From an uncultured Lachnospiraceae bacterium (GTDB lineage: Bacteria > Bacillota > Clostridia > Lachnospirales > Lachnospiraceae), in the NCBI GenBank assembly GCA_900549665.1, contig URPH01000007.1, forward strand, positions 1 to 64,000: DNA of 64,000 bases. The letters are read 5' to 3'. The first letter of the stretch is position 1; the number at the start of each line of letters is the position of its first letter. The notes below the pieces were generated by a model. That model was not told the DNA's origin. It saw nothing but the letters and a program-made list of their open reading frames with translations, and searched no databases. This document shows, piece by piece, positions 7,828 to 16,528 of this stretch. The position numbers and the translations under genes are program-made.

Positions 7828-8622
7828 TTATATGAAATATTCCTCAATATATTTTCTCAAAGTAAGAACATCTATCGGACTATCTGATGTTTCATGTGTA
7901 ATTAATAAATTTATTCCTAATAGATAACCATTTTGCTCAAATACATGTAATTTATTAAGATTAAAATTGTAGTATGATAGTTTATCCATCATGCCCAAAT
8001 GTTCCAATATATATTCTTTACGTGATTCACAATTCAAGACAATAAAGTCTGGCCTAAATATTTTTATCTGTTTTCCTACTGTTAATTTTAACGGATATTC
8101 GTATTTATAAGGAACGTCATAATTTGCTAATTCGTCGGCTATTATTTTTTCGGCTTTCGACCTTACCTTTTCCCCTTTTAATGTATAAAAAAAATTTTTA
8201 TCATCATCCCATCTGTCACTCGCCTCATACTCTTCATTCATCCATCTCTGAATAAATATTTCCTTTGGTTCCTGAATAGGCGTTACAATTTTACGTCTTC
8301 CTTCACATTGATGAAGGTATATCTGATCGAGCTTGCTATTATCACATTGTTTTAAAACACGGTTTATAACCCGTTCCCTTTTCTTCAATTCAATAACGAT
8401 CTGTTTGTAATAGTCCAGCTGAGCAACTAATTTAACCATACTCAAATCCTTTTTTGAAACATAGCTGCCATTTAAAAGATATTGTGATGTACCATGGCTG
8501 GAAGAACAAGTTAAATGATACGTATTCAATACTTTATCACATTTTTCAATATATGTTTCCACTTCCAACAACATATTTTCTATATCTTCTTTCTCTTTTT
8601 TTAATAATTTTTCAAGATTCAT
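7828..8622 (-). CDS. Putative PD-(D/E)XK nuclease-like protein
   Basis: 264 aa, cytoplasmic. The N-terminal 100 residues are a Lys/Glu-rich coiled coil. The C-terminal part has the look of a restriction-endonuclease fold: RSKAEKIIADEL (Glu158), a strand with the RPDFIVL motif (Asp192) and YILEHLG (Glu207). The usual Lys of the ExK motif is not at its normal place, since Glu207 is followed by His-Leu. Activity is therefore uncertain. ATG 8622 is chosen because GGAGG lies 6 nt upstream. The gene stands alone, with the 13-nt array directly behind it and the 61-bp array in front. It could be a stand-alone nuclease or a DNA/RNA-binding relative; I do not recognise an established family name. Confidence 0.6.
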   Translation of the reverse strand: MNLEKLLKKEKEDIENMLLEVETYIEKCDKVLNTYHLTCSSSHGTSQYLLNGSYVSKKDLSMVKLVAQLDYYKQIVIELKKRERVINRVLKQCDNSKLDQIYLHQCEGRRKIVTPIQEPKEIFIQRWMNEEYEASDRWDDDKNFFYTLKGEKVRSKAEKIIADELANYDVPYKYEYPLKLTVGKQIKIFRPDFIVLNCESRKEYILEHLGMMDKLSYYNFNLNKLHVFEQNGYLLGINLLITHETSDSPIDVLTLRKYIEEYFI

Positions 8623-8699
8623 ACGCGCCTCCATTCCGCTACCAAATGTAAACACAACAACTGATAAAAATTCTACCTTTTGATGTCATTATGCCTTTA

Positions 8700-9230
8700 T
8701 TACTGTTTTCCCATATTTTAAAACTCTCCAACAGTAACTTACATCATGACATGATGCTCTTTTACAGTTTCTGGTCTGTTTAAAAATAATAAACAGTAAT
8801 TTTTCCTTGACCTGCATTTTAATTACTGCTTTTCTCATGTTTTGAACTCATAGACAGTAATTTCTTATATAGTTTGTTTTCAATTTACTGTTTCTTCCAT
8901 GTTCTGAATTTACAGGCAGTATTTTTTTTCTAACCTGCCTTTTAATTACTGTTTTCCTTATATTTTTGATTTATCGGCAGTAATTTCTGCCTGGCTTGTT
9001 TCTTATTTACTGTTTTTCCTTTGTTCTGAACTTGCAAGCAGTAATTTCTGCCTAGCTTGCTTCTTAAGTTACTGTTTTTTTCTTGTTTTAACCCTACAGG
9101 TCGTAATTCATCCTCTAACTTGCTCAATATTTACTGTTTATAATATTTTTTGGATTTATAGACAGTAATCTACATCCCAATCTGCATATAGTTTACTGTT
9201 TTTAAGAAATTTTGAATTGTAGACAGTATT
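8700..9230. repeat. Nine tandem ~61-bp units, each with TTACTGT...ACAGTAA
   Basis: TACTGT-type half-sites begin at 8701, 8763 (degenerate), 8824, 8886, 8947, 9008, 9070, 9132 and 9194, a period of 61-62 nt. In each unit the inverted half-site ACAGTAA (variants GCAGTA, GTCGTAA) follows 29-30 nt later. Half-sites of alternating orientation thus recur about every 31 nt, close to three helical turns. Between them lie partly conserved stretches (TTCTGAACTT type, and TCTGCCTAGCTTGC type). Divergence between units is spread over the whole unit, so it is not a CRISPR. It lies upstream of the nuclease-like gene and downstream of the tuf remnant. Confidence 0.9.
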
Positions 9231-9262
9231 TCTGACTTTAATAATAAATAGAAGTGAAAAAC

Positions 9263-9288
9263 AAGGCTCTCCGTTACCAGAGAGCCTT
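9263..9288 (-). terminator. Terminator behind the tuf remnant
   Basis: Arms AAGGCTCTC and GAGAGCCTT around an 8-nt loop; on the minus strand it is followed by GTTTTT. It lies about 120 nt past the stop of the tuf fragment in the same direction, as expected for a former tuf terminator. Confidence 0.75.
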
Positions 9289-9400
9289 ATAATTCATATA
9301 GAATATGATTGCATAAATTAGAATTTAGTCTATAACTTAGCTTGAGAACTTAGTCCATGACTTCATTCTTCATCTGCAATTGATCTTAATTACTTTTATC

Positions 9401-9465
9401 AAGTATTTAATTACTCAATGATTGTAGCAACACGACCTGAACCTACAGTACGTCCACCTTCACGG
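9401..9465. repeat. Direct repeat of the tuf 3' end, left copy
   Basis: 65 bp matching 22396-22460 in the same orientation with 4 mismatches. It covers the last 18 codons of tuf, the stop codon and 10 nt beyond it. The two copies bracket about 12.9 kb of mixed accessory genes. It could be an attachment-site duplication or the remnant of a second tuf gene. Confidence 0.75.
9411..9464 (-). pseudogene. 3' fragment of an EF-Tu gene
   Basis: The minus strand encodes REGGRTVGSGRVATIIE and a stop, exactly the EF-Tu C-terminus of the full gene at 22406. Upstream of that the frame departs at once (TD in place of AI) and no more EF-Tu follows. Differences from the intact gene are synonymous (for example CGT for AGA, ACA for ACT), so this is an older homologous copy and not a recent exact duplication. 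Confidence 0.8.
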
Positions 9466-9821
9466 TCTGTTTTGGTCGTATTCAGAAACTTATTCGTTAC
9501 GGTTTTTGCCGTTTTGTGACTCATTTTATGGATATTTTACCTATTATTTTATCTTTTCCCGGGGAAAATGTTGCAGATTCGTATCACGGATTCGGAAAGT
9601 TTCCCTGTGTATCACGCCCTTTTTTCCGCGTCCGAACGACACCATTTTCGTCCACCATGAAGATATTGTAGCATGAGCGAACCGGAATGTAAATTGATTC
9701 TTTGCAAAATTCATTCGACCTTCGTTGATTAGTAGCTAGGTGGGCGAACGAGAAAGGAGGGATAGAGGGACATGAAACACACTGTATCTCCTTAATATAT
9801 TTCACTTCCCCTCCTTGTCTT
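9466..9821. other. Gap between tuf remnant and NTPase gene, no clear gene
   Basis: 356 nt with no convincing gene. A minus-strand frame of 83 codons (9584-9835) overlaps the end of the NTPase gene and includes the stretch MVDENGVVRTRKKG, but it has no ribosome site and I do not recognise it. Base composition is richer in G and C than the neighbouring NTPase gene, which hints at a separate origin. Confidence 0.3.
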
Positions 9822-12800
9822 TCAGTTAATTTCATCTTCTTCCCATGAAGTGTAACCCTCCCTCAAAATTATTTCTATCATTTCATTTAGGTCACTATTG
9901 TTATTTGATAACTTCTGATCGAAACCGTGTGGACAATTCGCACACAATGGATTAATCTCCGCCGCCCGATGAAATCCTCCACCATTATTTAATATTTCCT
10001 TGATAATAACACCATTTTTAATTTCAAAATGTAGCGATGTTTCATCTGCATAACCAGTTTCTGGAATGAACCTTTCTGTAAATGCAAAATACTTTAAAAT
10101 ATGTCCTTTCCTATACTCATCTAAATAATCTTTTCTTATAAAGACCGTGCCACCAATAGGATCTGTGTAGTACGAATTTTTATTGTTATTACAGAATATT
10201 ACAACTTCACCAGCCGAATTAATCCACGACATATTAGCATAAACTGGAGTCAGTTGAAAATAACATATCAGTTCTGCTGGCGGAAGCACTAAGGAAGTAT
10301 TGTCAAATATTTCTGAATGATAATTTATATTTTTTACACCTTTACATAACCACGGTTTTGAATCACACTTCTTATAATCACCTAAATTTCCAACATAATC
10401 TTCCAATTCTATCGTAAGATACCTTGCCCCACCATTTTCATGTATAGTTTCTTTTTCCGATGTACAGCACCATATATCATATGTATCTTTCCACCTTGTC
10501 TCCTTTTTAGAGTCTTCATGCAAAGAAACTCTTCCCGCGAGCAAAACCCACTCAACACTTTTAATCTCAACCGCTTCAAAAAGTGATACTAAATTTCTAC
10601 GAGTATTTGACACATCCCTTACCCACTCCAAGTCTTTCTTTTCCGGTAAATCGATTCGATTAATAACCATATCCCCCAACTTTTCAATATAATCTTGATA
10701 TGTCGGCACCGGAGTTGCTATATACACATCCTCGCCATATTCAATAGGATCATATACTTCATACCCAATACTGTTTTGATAATTATTATATGTTGCAAAC
10801 TCATTTGTAAAGTAGTTACACATAAGACTCCCATAGTAAATACCGGTAGCAACATCAACACACTTCATAAATATTGAGTTTTGAAACTCCTCTTCTCCTC
10901 CAATTCGTTCAATTTCATCATATGGTTCTTGAAATAGAGAGAATATTTCTTTAATAACCGATTCAAAAGAAGCAAAAAATGCATTATTATCCAGCACTTG
11001 TTTTCGCAAATCAATATTATACTCAGATTTAATATGATTCTCAAAAGACATCAAGCCATTACACTCTCCTGTTTTTACACACAGGAACTTTTCCTCTAAA
11101 AAATGATTTATCTTAAAAATATCCTGCTTGTCTACCTGCAAAAAACGTGTATGCATATCAATATGTTCCTTCGACCAATACCGGAATGGTAAAAAATCTT
11201 TATTCATAAGATCTACGCTAAAGAAAATATCATTTAACGAATCTGATATAGGCACAACATTATTCAAATCATACAAATTTTCTCTATCCCACTTTATATA
11301 ACCATAATCATCATGTAAATAAACCGCTATTCTTTTAATACTTCTTGCTAATAAATATGTTTCACCTATTATTAAATTCTTAAAGAAGCTCGAAATTTCT
11401 TCGTCATCTTGTAGATAATTTACTAAAACATAAATTATTGACTCCTTTATGTATGGGTCTACAATACTTTCATACATATCAATCAGAACACTTTTATATT
11501 CCGTATTCTGTCTTACTACTTCATATAATAATTTCATTGCAAGACAACGTACATCTTTGTTTGGTGCTGCGCAACACCACAATGCATAATAAAATGCTTC
11601 CTCCACTCTTCTATCCTTGCCATTATTAAGTGTAAGAAAATATATAATGTTTTTAAGTCTTCCCTTCACTCGTCCCAGAAAGTGTGTCCCGGATAAGGCT
11701 AAAGATAACTCTCTTAACTGATTTTTTTCTACTGTATAGTATGAGTTTAAATAATTCACACAATTGAATGGCTTATCTGTATAACCTCCAAATATAGTAA
11801 TCAAGCTATTTTTCTCGATGGGTTCAAATGCTTTAATAAATTCAACAATATTTTCTTTGCTAAAGTTGATTTTAACAAGCGTTTCATATTGCAATGAATC
11901 CATTAATTTTGTTTCTTTTAACAATTTTGCAATATACTCATAATCCGGTGCCAGATTATCAAATATAGCCAAAATCACAGCTTCCTCCATATTATAGAGC
12001 TTGCCGGTCTTTTGTGATATAATTCTCACCTGCTCATCAAATGCTTTTCCCGTAATATCTTCAAATAACGAACGTGCAATCAAAAAATCAGTTAACGAAT
12101 CAATGGCAAAGAAATAATAATGTCTATCGTCATAATCGTACTCACCTATAATCCCTGCTTGTCTTAAAATACGTATAAAGACATCGCCCGATTTAATAAC
12201 TATAAGCAAATTTTCTTTATCAATTTCTTTAACATCTTGTTCATACATCCATTTAGCTACTCTTTTAATATCTTTCCAAATTTCAATAGGATCTGTGGAT
12301 GAAATCTCCCCCTTAAAGGTTTTCTTTATGGAATTTTTTATATAATATTCTAAAATAAAGGTAATTGAAGCTACGCTATTTACCTTTTCCTCTATTAGTT
12401 TTTCATCACTGAGTGCTCTGCAAAGCATATTCAATAATAATGCATTATTCGAAAATAGAATATCTTCATATTTGTAAACATCTGGAACTGACATCTTTAA
12501 GAGTTCATTCAATGCAGATTCAAAAGAAACCCCGGGGAAAGCATACTCAGCCTTTGCCATTTCCTTATATCCCTCAAGGATCTGATTATCCATAGCATTT
12601 GTTCTGTATGTCAATATAATTCTTATTTTAGAAAGATGAACTAAATTCCGAAGTACATTCAATAGCTCTATTTGCCCCTTTTCGGACATTTCATTTATTG
12701 CATCTACAATAAATACAAAACCTTTCTCACCTACTTCGGCAACTTCGTTGACATCAACATTCTGCAAATTCTTTTCAAATTTTCCATAGATACACAAATG

Positions 12801-13214
12801 TGGAATACCATTACGTTCAAATTCTTCTTCAAGACATTTAATAAAATAACTTTTTCCTATTCCGCCTTCTCCAGAAATCAAACAAAACTCCTGCTGCCGA
12901 ATGCATTCTTCTACTCTATATAAATCAAGACCGTACCAATTCGCATTTTTATTATGTATAACATTAATTAATACTTTTATTTCTTGAATAAATTTAGCTC
13001 TATCAGTTGCGAAAAAATCAAATTGAGAATAATACTTGTTTAATTCGGCAAGTTCCGTTTTAATATTTTCCTCATTTCGGTCGTGATGTATGGGAGGAAG
13101 TTTTCCAATAAGTGCATCAAGGAAATCAGGATTTTCCCATTCCATCGAAAAATCATTTTTACTTATCTGTAACATTCTTTTTCTTTGGTTCTCATTTAAT
13201 GCTTTATAATCCAT
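9822..13214 (-). CDS. Large STAND/NACHT-like NTPase, possible defence protein
   Basis: 1130 aa, cytoplasmic. Residues 1-100 are helical with no recognised effector. The NTPase core has a Walker A loop SGEGGIGKS (114-122), a Walker B strand FVFIVDAINE (Asp171) and a sensor strand IILTYRTN (199-206). The DAINE form of Walker B resembles bacterial NACHT/STAND proteins. A long C-terminal region follows: helical repeats at roughly 400-650, then a mixed region closing with a Cys pair (CANC). Such large signal-sensing NTPases are often antiphage or regulatory switches; that role is inferred from architecture and from the DUF1016 nuclease gene 94 nt upstream in the same direction. The gene is strikingly AT-rich against the ribosomal block. 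AAGGG precedes ATG 13214. Confidence 0.65.
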   Translation of the reverse strand: MDYKALNENQRKRMLQISKNDFSMEWENPDFLDALIGKLPPIHHDRNEENIKTELAELNKYYSQFDFFATDRAKFIQEIKVLINVIHNKNANWYGLDLYRVEECIRQQEFCLISGEGGIGKSYFIKCLEEEFERNGIPHLCIYGKFEKNLQNVDVNEVAEVGEKGFVFIVDAINEMSEKGQIELLNVLRNLVHLSKIRIILTYRTNAMDNQILEGYKEMAKAEYAFPGVSFESALNELLKMSVPDVYKYEDILFSNNALLLNMLCRALSDEKLIEEKVNSVASITFILEYYIKNSIKKTFKGEISSTDPIEIWKDIKRVAKWMYEQDVKEIDKENLLIVIKSGDVFIRILRQAGIIGEYDYDDRHYYFFAIDSLTDFLIARSLFEDITGKAFDEQVRIISQKTGKLYNMEEAVILAIFDNLAPDYEYIAKLLKETKLMDSLQYETLVKINFSKENIVEFIKAFEPIEKNSLITIFGGYTDKPFNCVNYLNSYYTVEKNQLRELSLALSGTHFLGRVKGRLKNIIYFLTLNNGKDRRVEEAFYYALWCCAAPNKDVRCLAMKLLYEVVRQNTEYKSVLIDMYESIVDPYIKESIIYVLVNYLQDDEEISSFFKNLIIGETYLLARSIKRIAVYLHDDYGYIKWDRENLYDLNNVVPISDSLNDIFFSVDLMNKDFLPFRYWSKEHIDMHTRFLQVDKQDIFKINHFLEEKFLCVKTGECNGLMSFENHIKSEYNIDLRKQVLDNNAFFASFESVIKEIFSLFQEPYDEIERIGGEEEFQNSIFMKCVDVATGIYYGSLMCNYFTNEFATYNNYQNSIGYEVYDPIEYGEDVYIATPVPTYQDYIEKLGDMVINRIDLPEKKDLEWVRDVSNTRRNLVSLFEAVEIKSVEWVLLAGRVSLHEDSKKETRWKDTYDIWCCTSEKETIHENGGARYLTIELEDYVGNLGDYKKCDSKPWLCKGVKNINYHSEIFDNTSLVLPPAELICYFQLTPVYANMSWINSAGEVVIFCNNNKNSYYTDPIGGTVFIRKDYLDEYRKGHILKYFAFTERFIPETGYADETSLHFEIKNGVIIKEILNNGGGFHRAAEINPLCANCPHGFDQKLSNNNSDLNEMIEIILREGYTSWEEDEIN

Positions 13215-13308
13215 TACCCTTGCCTGCCTTTCTTCATATTGTGCAAACCGATTTGAATATATTAATAGATGGTACTTTCTGAAATTAAAGTACCATCTAT
13301 AGCATATC

Positions 13309-14355
13309 CTATTCTTTCCGCTGCTCTAACTGTTCCTTTGCATTAGCAATTGCCAACGACAACTTTTTCTCCAATAACTCTTTAGGTGGCATTTTCGTTA
13401 AATACTGCCCCACATGTATACTTCCATGATCTAATTCCATTAATTCAATCGTTTCTTGTGATTTTTCTGCACATAAAATTAATGCTACCGGGCTTTCTTC
13501 TCCTTCGGCTTTCTCATATTTTTCAAGCCAACGAAGATATAACTCTGTCTGCCCCTTATCTTGAGGTTCAAACTCGCCAAGTTTTAATTCTATCAATACC
13601 AATCTCCGCAATGTTCGGTGATAGAACAATAAATCCATATAGTAGTCTTTTCCATCTAAAACGATGTGTTTCTGACGTGCCAGAAACGCAAAATCTGAAC
13701 CCATTTCCAAAATGAATTTTTCCAATTCAGACAAAATAGCATTTTCTAAATCTTTTTCACTATACGTGTCTTTTAAGCCAAGAAAATCTAACACATATGG
13801 ATCTCTGTAAAACATATCTAATGACATTTTCTTGTCATCTCTTAACTCTGCAATCTCGTTTGCTATCGTTTCCTCCGGTAACTTAGATACAGCAGTCCGT
13901 TCATATAACATTGTTTTTTTTCGTTCACGCAAAGTTCTTACTGACCAATTTTCATTTTTACACATAGTAGCATAAAAATCTCTTTTTAATTCATCTTCAA
14001 TCGGTAACAGTTCTACAAAATGAGACCATGTCAATTGTTGCGACAATGTCGCCACTTTTTCATATTCCGAAAATTCCTGGTAAAATTTTACCATTTTAAA
14101 GACTGATGATTTTTCAAAACCTTTTCCGTATTCAGCCGTTAGTCTCTCACTCAAATCACCAATTATATTTTTTCCATATTCAGCCTTTTTTCCTTGCAAA
14201 ACTTCATCAGATAACTTCTTTCCTATATTCCAATACAACGAAATAACTGACGTGTTTACTCGCATCATAACTTCATTTTTAGCAGTATAAATCATTGTAG
14301 ATATATCACTAAAAACACTCTCAACATCTGCGACATTCATTAATTCCTCAGACAT
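13309..14355 (-). CDS. DUF1016 (YhcG-type) PD-(D/E)XK nuclease family protein
   Basis: 348 aa with the usual two parts: an N-terminal DUF1016 helical domain (NTSVISLYWNIGKKL, then YGKNIIGDLSERLTAEYGKG) and a C-terminal nuclease domain with DFAFLARQKHIVLDGKDYY, the catalytic Asp in MDLLFYHR and the ExK of LVLIELKLGEF. Members of this family are linked to DNA processing and often lie in defence or restriction islands. The start at ATG 14355 is set by AAGGAG; an in-frame extension to 14514 would overlap the upstream gene. It precedes the NTPase gene and may form a unit with it. A near-perfect palindrome lies just before its ribosome site. Confidence 0.85.
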   Translation of the reverse strand: MSEELMNVADVESVFSDISTMIYTAKNEVMMRVNTSVISLYWNIGKKLSDEVLQGKKAEYGKNIIGDLSERLTAEYGKGFEKSSVFKMVKFYQEFSEYEKVATLSQQLTWSHFVELLPIEDELKRDFYATMCKNENWSVRTLRERKKTMLYERTAVSKLPEETIANEIAELRDDKKMSLDMFYRDPYVLDFLGLKDTYSEKDLENAILSELEKFILEMGSDFAFLARQKHIVLDGKDYYMDLLFYHRTLRRLVLIELKLGEFEPQDKGQTELYLRWLEKYEKAEGEESPVALILCAEKSQETIELMELDHGSIHVGQYLTKMPPKELLEKKLSLAIANAKEQLEQRKE

Positions 14356-14371
14356 TTCATTCTCCTTTCTC

Positions 14372-14397
14372 AAAAATGGCGACACGTCGCCATTTTT
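14372..14397. promoter_or_regulatory. 26-bp palindrome before the DUF1016 gene
   Basis: Arms AAAAATGGCGAC and GTCGCCATTTTT with a 2-nt centre. It lies between the stop of the 100-aa gene and the DUF1016 ribosome site. It may be a terminator for the former, since TTTTT ends the minus-strand hairpin, or an operator controlling the latter. Confidence 0.6.
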
Positions 14398-14423
14398 ACC
14401 ACCGGCATCTATACCAAAACACT

Positions 14424-14726
14424 TTATGCGTGATGAACTGTATAGTAATGTTTTCCATCCAGAAAAACATAATTTGCACCAACACAGTAAGCGTTCATTT
14501 GACTCATCAACCAATGTGCCGGCAAATCAAATAACGCAATCAATTCATTCTCACGATAACCATTCTCTATATCTTTTTTCGTTGGTGTCTTATGTAATTT
14601 AACTTCTGATTGAAAACCTATCTCCCAATCATCAAGATTAAAACCTTTTTGCCACAGTTCATGTTCTGTCAGCCCGGTTAACTCACAGAGTTCTTCTTCT
14701 GTTTCAAATACCACTAAATTTAGCAT
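14424..14726 (-). CDS. Hypothetical protein, 100 aa
   Basis: 100 aa from ATG 14726, chosen for GGGAGGG about 6 nt upstream. It is soluble and acidic at the start (EEELCELTGLTEHELW) and ends with GANYVFLDGKHYYTVHHA. It has no signal peptide, membrane helix or recognised motif. It ends 68 nt before the DUF1016 start, on the same strand, with a palindrome between. The short length and position before a nuclease gene would fit an accessory or regulatory partner, but nothing in the sequence proves that. Confidence 0.5.
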   Translation of the reverse strand: MLNLVVFETEEELCELTGLTEHELWQKGFNLDDWEIGFQSEVKLHKTPTKKDIENGYRENELIALFDLPAHWLMSQMNAYCVGANYVFLDGKHYYTVHHA

Positions 14727-14936
14727 AATATCCCTCCCACAATTCAAGCACGCCTTGCAGACTCTTTCGACGTTGAATCTATTATTATCAACTCCAAAAC
14801 TTTCTTGCCTTGTCCTATATTTTGCTCATACAGTTCTTTCAATTTTTTACCTATGATTCAAACTATTTTGCTGTTCATATCGGCAAATCCTACGCCCTAT
14901 ATTATATCATCTGCAAAACACGACTACAACTAACTA

Positions 14937-14978
14937 AAAGACGTCCTATGCCGTATTTTCCCTGCTTAGGACGTCTTT
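14937..14978 (-). terminator. Terminator of the GyrI-like/radical SAM operon
   Basis: A 12-bp stem AAAGACGTCCTA/TAGGACGTCTTT with an 18-nt loop; TTTAG follows on the minus strand and TT on the plus strand. It lies at the end of the 14980 gene. Confidence 0.75.
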
Positions 14979-14979
14979 T

Positions 14980-15615
14980 TTATTCCGGTTTCTTAATCGG
15001 ATGCCTTATGATTGTTTTCCACTTATCTGCCGGAATCTTTCTTGCATCAGACAAATAAATTTCATGGTGAAGCCTCTCTTCATTGATATCATTCACATAA
15101 CCATTTTCTTCAAGAAATTCATCCATGATGGCAACACTCTTTGGCTCTTCATCAAACGGACCTATATGCATTATTTGGACGCATAACCCTTCCTCTATGG
15201 TTACAAACTCTGCAGAAGAACAATCTATTTTTTTCTTATTTGTTGCCATTTTCACTGCCCAGTCAAAATCCTTTTCGGATACAAAATCAGGAACCCGAAT
15301 GACCGAAATCCAATGAAATGCAACCTTATCGCTATAATCCACACCGAAAACATTCTCCTGCCACCAAAACCCTTCCAGCGGCGGAACCACATATTCATAA
15401 AAGCCTTTTATTTTATAATCCGTTTTATAGCTCATTTTCAAGGTATAAGCTACTGCATACAAAACACTGATTGCCTGCTGATATGCTCCTCCTTCTTCAT
15501 TAGGATCACCACTCCCCCTGACTGCAATGTAGTTTGCCTTCGGTACATTCACAATTTCAGGTTTATTCTTTGACCTATAGAACTCTTTTGAATCTTTTTT
15601 GAAATCGTACGCCAT
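14980..15615 (-). CDS. GyrI-like small-molecule-binding domain protein
   Basis: 211 aa. It shows the GyrI/AraC-effector-binding fold: the strand KPEIVNVPKANYIAVRGSGD near residue 18, a helix AISVLYAVAYTLKM, and the repeat strand FVTIEEGLCVQIMHIGPFDEE near residue 140. Such proteins bind hydrophobic or cationic small molecules; bacterial relatives can hydrolyse or sequester them. The ribosome site GGGAGA precedes ATG 15615. It is 17 nt behind the radical SAM gene and is the last gene of a four-gene leftward run that starts with the WYL regulator. Confidence 0.85.
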   Translation of the reverse strand: MAYDFKKDSKEFYRSKNKPEIVNVPKANYIAVRGSGDPNEEGGAYQQAISVLYAVAYTLKMSYKTDYKIKGFYEYVVPPLEGFWWQENVFGVDYSDKVAFHWISVIRVPDFVSEKDFDWAVKMATNKKKIDCSSAEFVTIEEGLCVQIMHIGPFDEEPKSVAIMDEFLEENGYVNDINEERLHHEIYLSDARKIPADKWKTIIRHPIKKPE

Positions 15616-15632
15616 TCTTTTAATCTCCCATT

Positions 15633-16511
15633 TTAAAAAAGTTCTTCTAATGTAATCTGTTTTCCAGCAGCTTTATCCTCAAATTCATGCATATAAGAAA
15701 AAAGCTTCGTACTGTCACAAACAATCCCATTACGCGCGCACTCGCCCTTAACCAATTCCATCAATTCTCTATTCTTAGGCGACGGAACCTCATATGCATT
15801 CCCAAAGGTTTTGATATACTTCTCTTTCATCCCCGGAAAATGCTTATCCAATTGCCTGTAAAAATATTCCCTGTCACCTTCCCTCAGGGTAACCCCTATA
15901 TCAAACAAAAGAATTCCATATACTTTCGCCTCTTTGCAATACTCCACCAGCCCGCGAATATTTTCTTCCGTATCGTTTATAAACGGTAATATAGGCGTCA
16001 TCCAGCATATCGTCGGAATTCCTTCATCTCGCATAATCTTCAAAATCTCAAATCTTCTCTTGGTAGTACATACCCCCGGTTCCAGAATTTTACACAGTTC
16101 TTCTTCATAAGTAGTCATGGTTATCTGCACTACACATTTTGTTTTTTTGTTAATACTCTTTAACAAGTCCAAATCACGAAGTATTAAATCTGATTTCGTT
16201 TGAATCGCAAGTCCGAACTCATATTCATCGATAAGCTCCAAACATTTTCTGGTTAGCTTAAGATCCTTTTCAATCGGCAGATACGGATCACTCATAGCAC
16301 CGGTTCCAATCATACAACGCTTTCTTTTTCTGCGCAGGGTCTCCTCCAAAAGCTGAGGAGCATTCACCTTAACTGCAATATCCTCAAATGCATGTTCCAT
16401 CTGATAACATGTACTCCTGGCATCACAGTAGATGCATCCATGAAGACATCCCCTATAAAGATTCATTCCGTTTTGTGGACTCAGTATTGACTTTGCAACT
16501 ATTTCATGCAT
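15633..16511 (-). CDS. SPL-type radical SAM protein
   Basis: 292 aa. The radical SAM cluster motif CLHGCIYC (CxxxCxxC) is at about residues 22-29, inside the SPASM-free, spore-photoproduct-lyase-like setting NPYRGCxHxCxYCDAR seen here as NLYRGCLHGCIYCDAR. It should bind a 4Fe-4S cluster and cleave S-adenosylmethionine. The TGAMSDPYLPIE segment and IQTKSDLILRDLDLL strand agree with the Rv2578c/SPL-like family, whose substrate is often unknown. It lies 17 nt after the MmcQ-DUF3795 gene and 17 nt before the GyrI-like gene, so the three are likely co-transcribed. Confidence 0.85.
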   Translation of the reverse strand: MHEIVAKSILSPQNGMNLYRGCLHGCIYCDARSTCYQMEHAFEDIAVKVNAPQLLEETLRRKRKRCMIGTGAMSDPYLPIEKDLKLTRKCLELIDEYEFGLAIQTKSDLILRDLDLLKSINKKTKCVVQITMTTYEEELCKILEPGVCTTKRRFEILKIMRDEGIPTICWMTPILPFINDTEENIRGLVEYCKEAKVYGILLFDIGVTLREGDREYFYRQLDKHFPGMKEKYIKTFGNAYEVPSPKNRELMELVKGECARNGIVCDSTKLFSYMHEFEDKAAGKQITLEELF

Positions 16512-16528
16512 GGTATTTCATCATCCTT

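Noticed and set aside
7563..7835. Plus-strand gene for a 13-residue repeat protein
   Set aside because: The frame is open only because of the 39-nt repeat period; it begins at TTG without a ribosome site and is very hydrophobic without a signal pattern.
8942..9127. 61-codon minus-strand gene in the repeat array
   Set aside because: It is read through the repeat units, has no ribosome site and its period does not fit a frame.
8700..9230. CRISPR array
   Set aside because: Units diverge over their whole length with no invariant repeat and unique spacers, and no cas gene is near.
9584..9835. 83-codon minus-strand gene overlapping the NTPase end
   Set aside because: No ribosome site and no recognised motif; kept only as a note in the gap entry.
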